From Balanoglossus misakiensis (lineage: Eukaryota > Hemichordata), in contig CM082591.2 of assembly GCA_040954595.2 (NCBI GenBank), positions 7,874,001-7,938,000 of the forward strand: 64,000 nucleotides of DNA, read 5' to 3'. Both the position numbers and the translations under genes were made by a program. The notes beneath the pieces are model-generated. The model had not been told where the DNA came from. It saw only the letters and a program-made list of their open reading frames with translations, and did no database searches. This document shows, piece by piece, positions 25,701 to 31,374 of this stretch (its first letter is position 1; each line of letters starts with the position of its first letter).

Positions 25701-27328
25701 ATGGATGAACTTAATGAATGGTGAGTTTACACTCTAACCTTTGACCCTGCATTACTACCAGTATGTGCTAAACACATTTTCAAAAAAAGAAATTCATTCA
25801 TGACTGTAATGTCCCCACCCGATTGAAGATGTAAGTCTAATTGACAATATTGCCTTATAGTTAATATTCCATGAAACTTTAAAGGGACAGAGTCTCTCTT
25901 TCGCTGCCCATTTTCATTAATTATGTTTGACGGTTTTTGTTATTCTACATGTGGATATATAGAGAATCAACATTCCCCCACACAACTTCTATACCGCTTG
26001 TAGATATGAGAGTAAAAAACTTGCATTGAGTGCAGTTTATGCAAGGTCAATTGATGTGCAAGGGGCAGAGTTTTCACAGAACAAGAAAAAATACATCTAC
26101 TATCTGATACAGTGTACTACAGATCTGTATATTAGAGGTACACAGTCACCTCCAATATACATTATGGCAAAATGGCATGTCTGAGTTTTCTAAAGAACAT
26201 ATGGTGGCACTCTTTATTTTAGCATGTGTCATGGAAGGAAAATCTGTGATTGGCTACTTCTCAGTTTGCCATGGTGACCGTAGCTAAATTTCCATAGCTG
26301 ACTGGATACCTTTAACACATCACATTAAAGACTAGAGATGAGAATATACATGTATCACTACATGTATGTACTGTGTACATTTATTGTTTTGATGTCTTGT
26401 TTGTTGCAGGAGACGTTATCGGGATTGGTTGAGATTCTGGACACATCTGTCAATTGCTTGCCTTATTATTTTTTCACTAGCTTCATTTTGTTCACACCAG
26501 GTGAGTTGTTCAGAAGGGAATGCCATTCTCTGTTTTAGAGTTAATAATTGCAAAATGTGGTTCAAAAGTTGTCTGCAAAACACCAGTTTTCCCCAACTTT
26601 CATTTATGCACAGCAGTTGAGAGCTGATGAGCCTTATTATTTTTTCACTAGCTTCATTTTGTTCACACCAGGTGAGTTGTTCAGAAGGGAATGCCATTCT
26701 CTGTTTTAGAGTTAATAATTGCAAAATGTGGTTCAAAAGTTGTCTGAAAAACACCAGTTTTCCCCAACTTTCATTTATGCACAGCAGTCTATGGAGCTGT
26801 TGCATCATCTCCGAGTACATGACGTCAAAACAAGGTCAATAGGTCACAGAGTAAAAAGTCTTATATATCGTCGTTATAGGTTCGACAGCCACATTATACT
26901 ATAAGGTAAGTTTTACACGCAAAGTGTATCATATATAGAACAAACCAGACGAGCTGGAGCAGTTCTCTGTGACCTATTTGCCTCGTTTTCACTCCGTCTC
27001 CTTGGAGATGATGCAATGTTTTGGAAGAGCGCCCTCTTTATGCAAAAAGACGTATTGCCATGACATTTCATTGGTACGTTTTATATTTAGTGATTGTTTG
27101 TTGTTCAGATTGACCTCTAACCTCTCCTCATTCTACACCACCTTCATGATTATGTACTTGAATATACAATTTACAATTTCTGTTTTGGATTTTGATATGA
27201 AGAAATCATTAATATGGTGTGTATTTGTATTTTTGTTTCAGCTCATGGTTTTAAAGAGAAAATTTTGTCCTGAAAGAAGGCCAAATATTCGAAGGAATTC
27301 ACAAACAGAGCAGATGTCACAAGTATGA
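4593..27328 (+). CDS. GNPTAB: GNPTAB: GlcNAc-1-phosphotransferase alpha/beta subunit precursor (27 exons)
   Basis: Transfers GlcNAc-1-phosphate from UDP-GlcNAc to high-mannose glycans of lysosomal hydrolases in the cis-Golgi, the first step of the mannose-6-phosphate tag. Exons: 4593-4721, 5465-5550, 6755-6919, 7543-7742, 8974-9041, 9657-9788, 10435-10512, 11332-11403, 11954-12004, 12703-12834, 13256-13426, 13975-14098, 14780-14830, 15333-15388, 15944-16058, 16966-17171, 17780-17967, 18483-18613, 19140-20260, 20863-21059, 21879-22031, 22498-22669, 23597-23682, 24575-24673, 25553-25720, 26410-26500, 27242-27328. All phases agree; the sum is 4,329 nt, giving 1,442 residues. Human GNPTAB is 1,256; most of the extra length is a glutamine-rich repeat in exon 19. 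Domain order matches the family: N-terminal membrane anchor, Stealth CR1 and CR2, two Notch-type LNR modules, DMAP-like region, site-1-protease site, Stealth CR3, EF-hand, CR4, C-terminal membrane anchor. No frame break is visible, so the gene looks functional. Confidence 0.96.
5465..5550 (+). CDS. GNPTAB: GNPTAB exon 2: luminal stem
   Basis: Reads [20 protein letters not shown] and on to SRSFQDR, which aligns with the human VVLEWSRDQYHVLF region. Acceptor TTGCTTGTAG, donor GATAG|GTAAGT, ending in phase 2. It follows exon 1 with no frame conflict. Confidence 0.93.
5791..6101. mobile_element. Family M1 MITE, copy 4 (diverged)
   Basis: TTAA-flanked foldback element in GNPTAB intron 2. The ends are mutated (AAGGTCAAATTCTC and GAATTTGTCTCT) and the middle is shorter, so this is an older insertion than copy 3. 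Confidence 0.8.
6190..6716 (+). mobile_element. Hairpin element with ATTGG/ACGTGAC module (family H6)
   Basis: About 530 bp in GNPTAB intron 2. Near its left end is ATTGGCTGAGACC...ACGTGAC (6224 onward), very like the left end of the H1 elements (ATTGGTCGAGACACGAC...ACGTGAC at 43554). At its right end is a perfect hairpin GGGCAATATCATGATATTGC... (about 6688-6709), flanked by CTC and CTCGC. The layout, module at one end and hairpin at the other, is that of H1. Ends are approximate. Confidence 0.55.
6755..6919 (+). CDS. GNPTAB: GNPTAB exon 3: Stealth conserved region 1
   Basis: Residues about 72-126. Carries the Stealth CR1 signature [14 protein letters not shown], which in this family contributes to the sugar-nucleotide site and is shared with bacterial capsule polymerases. 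An N-glycosylation sequon (NVT) and another (NHT) lie downstream. The donor is A|GTAAGT, phase 2. Confidence 0.95.
7160..7321. mobile_element. Inverted-repeat MITE with CAGTCGAACCTGT ends
   Basis: Ends read CAGTCGAACCTGTC and ACAGGTTTGACTG. The inside is repetitive around GGTGGCC. Elements with this CAGT...AACCTGT terminus are common in animal genomes. It lies in GNPTAB intron 3 and has no coding capacity. Confidence 0.7.
7543..12004 (+). CDS. GNPTAB: GNPTAB exons 4-9: region between CR1 and CR2
   Basis: Six short exons (7543-7742, 8974-9041, 9657-9788, 10435-10512, 11332-11403, 11954-12004) encode residues about 127-327. Similarity to the vertebrate protein is low except at the ends. Exon 6 has the [17 protein letters not shown] stretch that parallels the human DLAFLSGFPPTFKETN block, and exon 9 ends with [12 protein letters not shown], close to human EDISASRFEDNE. 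Each exon has an acceptor pyrimidine tract and a GT donor, and the frame runs through. This part diverges quickly in the family. Confidence 0.88.
7925..8345. repeat. Complex inverted repeats built on GTGTGAGAAATATGATC
   Basis: GNPTAB intron 4. The block GTGTGAGAAATATGATCC appears several times in both directions (7944-7960, 8020-8038), with GAGTGTGGGA motifs at 7994, 8260 and elsewhere. It also contains ATTGG and CCAAT at 8175 and 8221. It looks like a foldback element or a nest of them; limits are uncertain. Confidence 0.5.
8522..8882. mobile_element. Family M1 MITE, copy 5
   Basis: Full-length TTAA-flanked foldback element in GNPTAB intron 4, with well-kept AGGGACAAAG ends, about 90 bp before exon 5. 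Confidence 0.85.
9472..9563. mobile_element. Short TTAA-flanked hairpin (family M2)
   Basis: About 92 bp with ends TTAACCCTTTCA and TGAAAGAGTTAA and an inner stem around CCATAGAAA/TTTCTATGG. The family recurs at 16302, 16640, 18274, 40051 and 58889, and in degraded form near 3570 and 9120. It is small enough to fold as one hairpin. Confidence 0.8.
10035..10304. mobile_element. Inverted-repeat MITE with AAGAGGGCGC ends (family M3), copy 1
   Basis: About 270 bp in GNPTAB intron 6. The left end reads CTTTTTGCATAAAGAGGGCG and the right end mirrors it; GGTCACAGAGTA and TACTCTGTGACC are inside. Other copies lie at 13451-13729 and 26797-27052, and a fragment near 18010-18115. Confidence 0.75.
10597..10903. 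mobile_element. TTAA-flanked ~310-bp element (family M4), copy 1
   Basis: GNPTAB intron 7. It is an inverted copy of 14868-15184. Shared blocks include GACTTGGCAGT/ACTGCCAAGT, CAGGCCTGTTAGACTGCC, and AAATACGTATTT. Several copies of TGCCAAG inside suggest an internal repeat. No coding capacity. Confidence 0.75.
11455..11905. repeat. Palindromic repeat with ATGGCAACTCAGGTCACTG blocks
   Basis: GNPTAB intron 8. Two direct, imperfect copies of a ~170-bp unit (CTCCACACGCAGTCTAGCAT and CTCCATACACGGTCTAGCAT), followed by an inverted piece (CAGTGACTTGAGTTGTCATGG). The same element appears at 17190-17480. A 139-residue frame across it is a by-product. Confidence 0.65.
12703..13426 (+). CDS. GNPTAB: GNPTAB exons 10-11: Stealth conserved region 2, with a GC donor
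   Basis: Exons 12703-12834 and 13256-13426 encode residues 328-428. They hold the best-conserved part of the enzyme: [34 protein letters not shown], then [19 protein letters not shown] and DDFY. The NDDV acidic pair is a hallmark of the Stealth catalytic core. Exon 11 must end at 13426 to keep phase with exon 12, which leaves AAG|GCAAGT, a GC-AG intron. The nearby GT at 13431 would shift the frame. Confidence 0.95.
12988..13135. repeat. 73-bp tandem duplication with CACGTGACC
   Basis: GNPTAB intron 10. AACACACCATGCAG...CTCGATCGTGATTCGTCAAT...GTCACGTGACCTTAGTCATT occurs twice in a row with a few differences. Confidence 0.85.
13451..13729. mobile_element. Family M3 MITE, copy 2
   Basis: Foldback element starting 25 bases after the GC donor of exon 11, so it fills most of GNPTAB intron 11. 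Ends CTTTTTCGTATAGAGGGCG and its mirror with CACGAAAAAG. Confidence 0.75.
13975..14098 (+). CDS. GNPTAB: GNPTAB exon 12: first LNR (Notch) module
   Basis: Starts [14 protein letters not shown] and continues with [17 protein letters not shown] and WDGGDCDG. Six cysteines and the acidic calcium-site residues fit a Lin-12/Notch repeat. In the human enzyme these modules help recognise lysosomal protein substrates. Confidence 0.95.
14780..16058 (+). CDS. GNPTAB: GNPTAB exons 13-15: spacer and second LNR module
   Basis: Exons 14780-14830, 15333-15388 and 15944-16058 encode residues about 470-543. Exon 13 is a short glycine-containing linker ([12 protein letters not shown]), corresponding to a much longer glycine-rich linker in human. 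Exons 14-15 encode [20 protein letters not shown] and [10 protein letters not shown], a second LNR with all cysteines. The module is split by a phase-0 intron inside it, at the CDQ|AC position. Confidence 0.92.
14868..15184. mobile_element. Family M4 element, copy 2 (inverted relative to copy 1)
   Basis: GNPTAB intron 13. Flanked by TTAA at 14868 and 15181. Ends about 150 bp before exon 14. Confidence 0.75.
16302..16393. mobile_element. Family M2 hairpin
   Basis: TTAACCCTTTCACCCCCAG at the left end and GGTGGTGAAAGGGTTGA at the right, in GNPTAB intron 15. Confidence 0.78.
16640..16733. mobile_element. Family M2 hairpin
   Basis: Second M2 copy in GNPTAB intron 15, with ends TTTACCCTTTTACCCCCAG and GATGAAGGGTTAA. 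Confidence 0.75.
16741..16922. mobile_element. Inverted-repeat MITE with ACAGTAAAACCTGTCTAAAC ends
   Basis: GNPTAB intron 15. Ends ACAGTAAAACCTGTCTAAAC and TTTAGACAGGTTTTACTGT, with inner GTCCGGTTT/AACCGGAC pieces. Same terminal type as 7160-7321. Confidence 0.8.
16966..17967 (+). CDS. GNPTAB: GNPTAB exons 16-17: post-LNR luminal region
   Basis: Exons 16966-17171 and 17780-17967, residues about 544-674. Exon 16 has [19 protein letters not shown], matching the human NPIIRHASIANKWKTIHLI block. Exon 17 begins [10 protein letters not shown] and ends in a lysine/glutamate-rich stretch reaching [11 protein letters not shown], like human ILFEDIPKEKR. Exon 16 has several N-glycosylation sequons. Confidence 0.92.
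17190..17480. repeat. Second copy of the ATGGCAACTCAGGTCACTG palindrome
   Basis: GNPTAB intron 16. The left half has ACTCCACACACAGTCTAGCA and ATGGCAACTCAGGTCACTG; the right half has their complements (CAGTGACCTGAGTTGCCATG). Centre near 17370. Confidence 0.7.
18274..18366. mobile_element. Family M2 hairpin
   Basis: M2 copy in GNPTAB intron 17 with intact TTAACCCTTTCACCC and GGTGAAAGGGTTAA ends. Confidence 0.8.
18483..20260 (+). CDS. GNPTAB: GNPTAB exons 18-19: DMAP-interacting region and expanded spacer
   Basis: Exons 18483-18613 and 19140-20260. Exon 18 and the start of exon 19 encode the DMAP-binding-like helical region ([30 protein letters not shown]), which in human is a substrate-recognition module. 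Exon 19 is unusually long at 1,121 nt. It continues into a low-complexity lysine/glutamine/asparagine-rich spacer that holds a 10-residue tandem repeat, and ends in [16 protein letters not shown], parallel to human GFLPWEKKKYFQDLL. The frame is open throughout. The minus strand is also open across the repeat because of composition only. Confidence 0.92.
18880..19045 (-). mobile_element. tRNA-derived SINE
   Basis: Read on the minus strand from about 19043. A box-A-like TAGTCCAGTGGA is followed by a B box GGGTTCAAGCCCC, then GTGTCCTTGAGCATGGCAC, a tail block common to several marine-animal SINEs. It sits in GNPTAB intron 18 just before exon 19. The head is too diverged to be a working tRNA gene. 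The 3' limit is uncertain. Confidence 0.7.
19380..19710 (+). repeat. In-frame 30/24-bp minisatellite in GNPTAB exon 19
   Basis: About 12 units coding for [10 protein letters not shown] (30 bp) with three shortened ILQNKQQD units (24 bp, a 6-base deletion removing two codons). All units keep the frame. Residues about 799-909 of the precursor, between the DMAP-like region and the protease site. The near identity of units shows recent expansion by slippage or unequal exchange. Confidence 0.95.
20491..20766. mobile_element. Inverted-repeat MITE with TTAGGCCAARTAAAAAAT ends (family M5), copy 1
   Basis: GNPTAB intron 19. The left end runs TTAGGCCAAG...GTGCTGTTCCGAT and the right end mirrors it over about 33 bp. 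Inner text includes ACTTCCGGGTTTACGAAGCT. It is inverted relative to 22728-23021. Confidence 0.85.
20863..21059 (+). CDS. GNPTAB: GNPTAB exon 20: site-1-protease site and Stealth CR3 start
   Basis: Residues 1093-1157. The motif [16 protein letters not shown] aligns with human GRQLKDTFADSLRYVN, where site-1 protease cuts after the Lys to make alpha and beta subunits. Here the predicted cut is RRLL|D at 1114/1115; an RxxL-type sequence is a good match to that protease. The rest ([13 protein letters not shown]) is the start of CR3 and is almost invariant in the family. Confidence 0.93.
21070..21281. mobile_element. Palindrome rich in TTCGCGAAAAT (family M6), copy 1
   Basis: GNPTAB intron 20. 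Ends CCGTAAAACACTTTATTTT and AAATAAAGTGTTTTACAGT. A related copy is at 22065-22258 and a fragment at 5600-5660. Confidence 0.7.
21879..22669 (+). CDS. GNPTAB: GNPTAB exons 21-22: Stealth CR3 end and EF-hand
   Basis: Exons 21879-22031 and 22498-22669. Exon 21 reads [26 protein letters not shown] and then an EF-hand entering helix ([10 protein letters not shown]). The calcium loop DTDHSGALSDRE crosses the intron and has Asp, Asp, Ser, Asp and Glu at the expected places. Exon 22 continues with [12 protein letters not shown] and [12 protein letters not shown] separate exon-like frame inside the intron between them (22285-22470) is not part of the human gene. Confidence 0.94.
22065..22258. mobile_element. 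Family M6 palindrome, copy 2
   Basis: GNPTAB intron 21. TTTACTGTAAAATGAGAAAT on the left and a diverged complement with TTCGCGAAAATTTCCCACTT on the right. Confidence 0.6.
22285..22400 (+). other. Exon-like open frame in GNPTAB intron 21
   Basis: Preceded by TTTTTGTCAG and reading [20 protein letters not shown] followed by [16 protein letters not shown]. It is richer in G and C than the surrounding intron. A GTACGT follows at 22394. It has no counterpart in the vertebrate gene, and the flanking exons join in phase without it. It may be a retrocopy fragment or a minor alternative exon. Family not recognised. Confidence 0.25.
22728..23021. mobile_element. Family M5 MITE, copy 2
   Basis: GNPTAB intron 22. 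Same ends (GGCCAAATAAAAAATATGTG, mirrored at 22987-23021) and same inner blocks, in the opposite direction to copy 1. Confidence 0.85.
23597..25720 (+). CDS. GNPTAB: GNPTAB exons 23-25: Stealth CR4 and end of catalytic core
   Basis: Exons 23597-23682, 24575-24673 and 25553-25720, residues about 1267-1383. Exon 24 reads [20 protein letters not shown] and exon 25 [12 protein letters not shown], followed by [18 protein letters not shown]. These are the CR4 residues of Stealth proteins and are close to identical to vertebrate GNPTAB. Exon 23 is less conserved. Confidence 0.95.
23783..23973. mobile_element. TTAA-flanked MITE with AGGTATACGGTCACCTCCAA end (family M7), copy 1
   Basis: GNPTAB intron 23. 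TTAAAGGTATACGGTCACC on the left and GGTGACCGTATACCTTTAA on the right; contains TGTGATTGGCTAGATC. A second copy is at 26132-26314 and a fragment near 6940-7040. Confidence 0.8.
24250..24515. repeat. Dispersed repeat family R2, copy 2
   Basis: GNPTAB intron 23. Same order of blocks as 2280-2530, ending in AAAAAGTTACAGCTTATGGA. It lies about 60 bp before exon 24. Confidence 0.7.
25150..25216. repeat. TG-rich microsatellite
   Basis: Imperfect (TG)n tract in GNPTAB intron 24. A minus-strand frame of His-Thr repeats here is an artefact. Confidence 0.85.
25879..26040. mobile_element. Family M1 MITE, truncated copy 6
   Basis: Left arm only (TTAAAGGGACAGAGTCTC), GNPTAB intron 25. The match ends near 26035 with no right arm. 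Confidence 0.7.
26132..26314. mobile_element. Family M7 MITE, copy 2
   Basis: GNPTAB intron 25, diverged from copy 1 but keeping CACCTCCAAT, ACATATGGTGGC and TCTGTGATTGGCTA. Confidence 0.7.
26410..26500 (+). CDS. GNPTAB: GNPTAB exon 26: C-terminal membrane anchor
   Basis: Encodes [20 protein letters not shown] and then [10 protein letters not shown], a single hydrophobic span of about 18 residues corresponding to the C-terminal anchor of the beta subunit. Donor CAG|GTGAGT at 26500. The last 40 bases of this exon plus the donor are duplicated 171 bp downstream. Confidence 0.93.
26461..26788 (+). repeat. 157-bp tandem duplication including the exon 26 donor
   Basis: Bases 26461-26617 recur at 26632-26788 with a single clear difference. 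The copy includes the 3' end of exon 26, the GTGAGT donor and intron sequence. The second copy lacks the exon's 5' half and its acceptor, so it is a decoy donor, not a full extra exon. Confidence 0.93.
26797..27052. mobile_element. Family M3 MITE, copy 3
   Basis: GNPTAB intron 26. The right end GAGCGCCCTCTTTATGCAAA is intact; the left end is degraded. It begins just after the 157-bp tandem duplication. Confidence 0.65.
27242..27328 (+). CDS. GNPTAB: GNPTAB exon 27: cytosolic tail and stop
   Basis: Acceptor TTTGTTTCAG, then [18 protein letters not shown] and a stop at 27326-27328. The basic tail parallels human LIALKRKIFPRRRIHK. Positive residues just after the membrane span agree with a cytosolic C-terminus. 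Confidence 0.93.
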   Translation, partial: LMVLKRKFCPERRPNIRRNSQTEQMSQV

Positions 27329-27789
27329 CAAAAAAGTAATTTTTCATGTGCATCATTTATTTTGTGTTTTTTACAGTGTTTATTTTGGACTACAGAAAAA
27401 CTCATCTCAGATATTGTTGTAATTTAAAATGGTCATTTAATGGAAAAATTGCTGGTAGGACAGGTTGGATATTTCTTAGTTACCCTATCCGGTAGTGAAC
27501 TTCAAATTTCACTAAATTAGTATTTGGGTTTGGAGTTGACGGTATTATATGAAATACTAGTACTTAAAATAAGGCACTGTGATTTCAAACAAAACATTTC
27601 AATGTGTCTTGCCCATTTTCAAGAATACTGCCATGTTGTTTGACTCTAGGAGTCGCAGTATGTGGAAATTTCTCTATTCATTTCAGTTGTCATGGAATCT
27701 TACAGAAACATACTGTCATGGCAACTAGTGTATTTATTTTGAGTATTGAATGAATGTTATTCAAATGTAACAGTGAAACCAGTTTCAGT

Positions 27790-27962
27790 TTTAGAACGAA
27801 TTTTATTCAAGCTCCACTAATTTGCATTGTTATTGTGCAAAATTTGAATTCCAGTCAGAATAGAATTAATTTATCAACAATGTCAGTGGCTGTTACACAC
27901 ATGCAGGCTATGTTGACAAGCGGAGTACTGGGTATATCAACTTGCTGTTTGGAGTAGAACAA
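27790..27962. repeat. Dispersed repeat family R2, copy 3 (inverted, partial)
   Basis: Reads the family in reverse: TTGTTATTGTGCAAAATTTG, ACACATGCAGGCTATGTTGA, then GTAGAACAAG. Confidence 0.65.
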
Positions 27963-28458
27963 GAAATTGAATTTAATACACAGAACAAAAAATCCTGAAA
28001 ATAATGCTCCTTTCAAATCCAACAGTAAAACCTGAGTTTCAAGTTTGATTGAGATGACATAGAAATTGCAAATACCATTTATGATGGTGATTGACAGTTT
28101 ATTTCCCTACAAGAGGAGATTGAATCCTGTCTGATATTTCTAAATGTTATAACACAAGTTCTCCTGTTTTTGTTCAGGTGAATGACTAGACGTTTGCAGA
28201 CTTTACAGGCCGAGATCAAAGTGAGAACTGAACTGCTACCAATGTCAACATTCCAGGGAATTGCATGACGTGCCATAAAAACTGTTTTCATACAGAAGAT
28301 TTTCTCTTTGAAAATTCAAATGACCTGTTGTTATGGTTACCAGAACTCAGAGGTCGTGATGAGATTTTTGGCTGCACATATTTTTGACGTGTCCATAGAA
28401 ACAGTCGCGTCAAAATAACGTGTCAGTTTGAGGTAATGGCCCGTTTATTTGAACACTG

Positions 28459-28964
28459 TGTTTAAAAGTAGCGACATATAGACACACATGGTTCAATCAG
28501 CAGACAGTCTGTCTTTTGCAACAAGACAAATGAGGGAGTTCTGAGTGAATAGGATAATTTCACAGATTCATTGTCTGTGTGCACATGCACCTGTCAATCA
28601 AACTGGGCCAATTCTAATGATATCTCTGTGTTTAAAAGTAGCGACATATAGACACACATGGTTCAATCAGCAGACAGTGTCTTTTGCAACAAGACAAATG
28701 TGGGAGTTCTGAGTGAATCGGATAATTTCACAGATTCATTGTCTGTGTGCACATACACCTGTCAATCAAACTGGGCCAATTCTAATGATATCTCTGTGTT
28801 TAAAAGTAAGCGACATATAGACACACATGGTTCAATCAGCAGACAGTGTCTTTTGCAACAAGACAAATGTGGGAGTTCTGAGTGAATAGGATAATTTCAC
28901 AGATTCATTGTCTGTGTGCACATGCACCTGTCAATCAAACTGGGCCAATTCTAATGATATCTCA
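28459..28964. repeat. Triplicated ~169-bp direct repeat
   Basis: Units start at 28459, 28629 and 28797, each beginning TGTTTAAAAGTA and containing ACACACATGGTTCAATCAGC and GTCAATCAAACTGGGCCAAT. Units are about 98% alike, so the expansion is recent. Confidence 0.93.
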
Positions 28965-30179
28965 CTCCACATTGGTGGTGTATGGTCACTGCATGTGCGT
29001 GGCAAGCCATGAATTGAACATGTGATATCTGCCTTCTCTTTTTAGCTCCACTGTCAATGATGTGGAGATTATCAGATAGGTTGATAGTCTGTCAACATGT
29101 GTACATCTGTCCATCCATCAATAATTGACTTCTTAAAGACTGCAGGTCATACATATAAGGCGCCTTCTGATTGGTTTACCGGCCCAGTAAATCCCGCAAT
29201 TTCAACTGGAGCACCAGTGGGAGTTGGTCAGATGTAGTGTGAGATGACAGCATAAAAATCCACGTCGCCGTTCCCTTCGTCTGATTTTGATCAGATTGGT
29301 TCCTATTAGGATGATCTGAGTCAGATTTGTTCAAATTTTGACAGAATTTGCATATTTGTATTTTTGAGGCAAGGTTCGTGGGTTTTGGTGAAAAAAAATT
29401 ATCTTCTCTGACACAACCAGATTGATTATTTCAAAATTTGGTATGCAAGTTCCTAGGAGTGACCTTAATAATTTTTGTTCAAATTGTGGTAAAATTTGCA
29501 TTTTGAAGGCAATTTTAGCCATTGGGTAGGACAATCTTCTCAGAAACTGTTTGTCCAATTCCTTACATTGTCAGATGGGAGCATATATTGCCTTATAATT
29601 TGGTATGCAGGTCCAAAGGGTGCTCTAAGAAACAAATGTGATGGAATTTGTAATATTGTATTTTTACATTTTTTTCAACTTTTGGTTTTAAAAAAAGTCT
29701 TGAAAATTCCATGTGTGCAAATTGTTTTGAACTCTGGTGTGAAGGTCCCTGGTCAAATTTCTTTTAATTTTGACAAATGTTTTATTAGTATATTTTAAGT
29801 TAAATTTGCCTTTGAACTCTGCTGTTTGAAGTTTGTCCAAGTCTCAAGAGAAGTGCGCACTTAATTCAGAATCATTTTGAAAGTTCACAGTGGAGCAGTA
29901 TTAGCCACATGGGGTACAGGGTAGGGGGTGAGGGGGGATGTCATCAAAGCAAATCCACTGACTTCCCCTCCCCAGGCTAGAGAAAATGACCAGTCCCTTA
30001 CAGGGACTAAAATCATCCACTATGTTGCTAGTTTCATGACATCGTCTGTAATGGGTGGTGTAACCTAATTTTTCAGTAAAATGAATCTGTATTGCAATTT
30101 ATTTATTTATGATGTAATTGTCATGGTCAAGACTGGATGTAAATTTATGATTCTCACATGGAAATAAAAAGACATGACA

Positions 30180-31374
30180 AACCAGAAATAGTTTCCTATG
30201 TTTTAATTTGGTTTGTATGTAATGAATTTGATTGTCCTTGTCATCATATCCGTGCTGCAGCTGTGAGATCGATGGATTGTTCTAAGCTGGATAATTCGAT
30301 TCTCCTCAAAACAACGAGTACAGATCGTCAATGGACGCCATTTTGAAAATCGCACGACTTCTCAATATTAAAAGCCGAAAGGTTTGTGGTAAATTCCAAA
30401 CCGATCATCGAAAAAGGCGCTTGTCAACGGGTTTTTACGTTTACTATTTACATGAAAATGGCAACAAAAACGAAAAAAATCGTAAGCATTTTGCTGGTCA
30501 CTGTGGTTAAATTCCAGTGTCTGTTCAAACAAAAGAATGTAAAGTAATGACCGGTCCTATACAACCAAGCTACACATAAATATGCGTTGATCTATCAAAA
30601 TTTGCGTGAATGAATATGAAAAATCACAAAAACGTGACGTCAAATGATTTTCAGTTGTATTTCAAATCACGCGTTACAAAAAATTCCCAGTAAATGCCAT
30701 CTACTAGGCAAGTCAGAACGAACAAAAAATCGCTAGAAAATCGAGATTGACTAAAAGGGACTGTTCAGAATTTAGTTCCAGGGTGGGGCCAGAGGATTTT
30801 CCTGGTGACTTTTTTACATGCCCCCCCCCCCCCCCCTAGTAAATTGTGGAGGAAATCTGTGGTCCCTCTTAAATTTCCTAGGATTTCTCCATGGCCCCTC
30901 TAAAGGATTGTGATTTTTATGTCTGGTCCCCCCTAATTTTTCTTGGAGAAAATGGGTGGTCCCCCCCCCCTGAAAATCCTCCGCCCCCTGGAAGTAAATT
31001 CTGAACAGTCCCTTAAAAGTTATTTATCAAAATACACCCAAGTTGAATGTCCAATTCAATATGGCTGCTTTTGTCGCCATAACAACAGAAGTCATTTACC
31101 TGTAAAATTATTAATCATTGTCTTCAAACGCGTGTGGGAGAATAAAATGAACATGTTGCAGGTCTGTTCTCAGTCAGTAGAGCCAATTCTCAGGGTTGTA
31201 AACAACAAAAAATAGGAACAAATGTGAGTTTTGTATTTCATACACTTCTATTTCCACGAGGGAATGTCTACATGTCAACCTGAATTGTCAGCTTCATTGA
31301 TGAAGAATTGTGTTCATTTGACTTGTGAAGGTACTGTTTATGAATAAATATGAAAATAATTCCAAATGCTGTTT
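30180..31374. other. Intergenic stretch, no gene seen
   Basis: Apart from the MITE at 30758-31016 I see only AT-rich unique sequence. Short frames are present but have no family resemblance or splice support. Confidence 0.5.
30758..31016. mobile_element. Inverted-repeat MITE with AAGGGACTGTTCAGAATTTA ends
   Basis: Ends AAGGGACTGTTCAGAATTTA (left) and TAAATTCTGAACAGTCCCTT (right). The inside is C-rich, including a C run near 30821-30836, with CCCCCTAA and CCCCCTGAA blocks. No coding capacity. Confidence 0.8.

Larger units (their letters stand above)
27329..30180 (+). other. Probable GNPTAB 3' UTR and downstream sequence
   Basis: No supported gene. Contents are an inverted R2 copy (27790-27962), a 170-bp triple repeat (28459-28964) and an AT-rich stretch of ~150-bp imperfect units (29290-29880) related to 14400-14570. 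Sequence 29990-30165 ends near GGAAATAAAAAG, a possible polyadenylation signal, and recurs at 56272-56450. Where the transcript actually ends cannot be seen. Confidence 0.45.
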
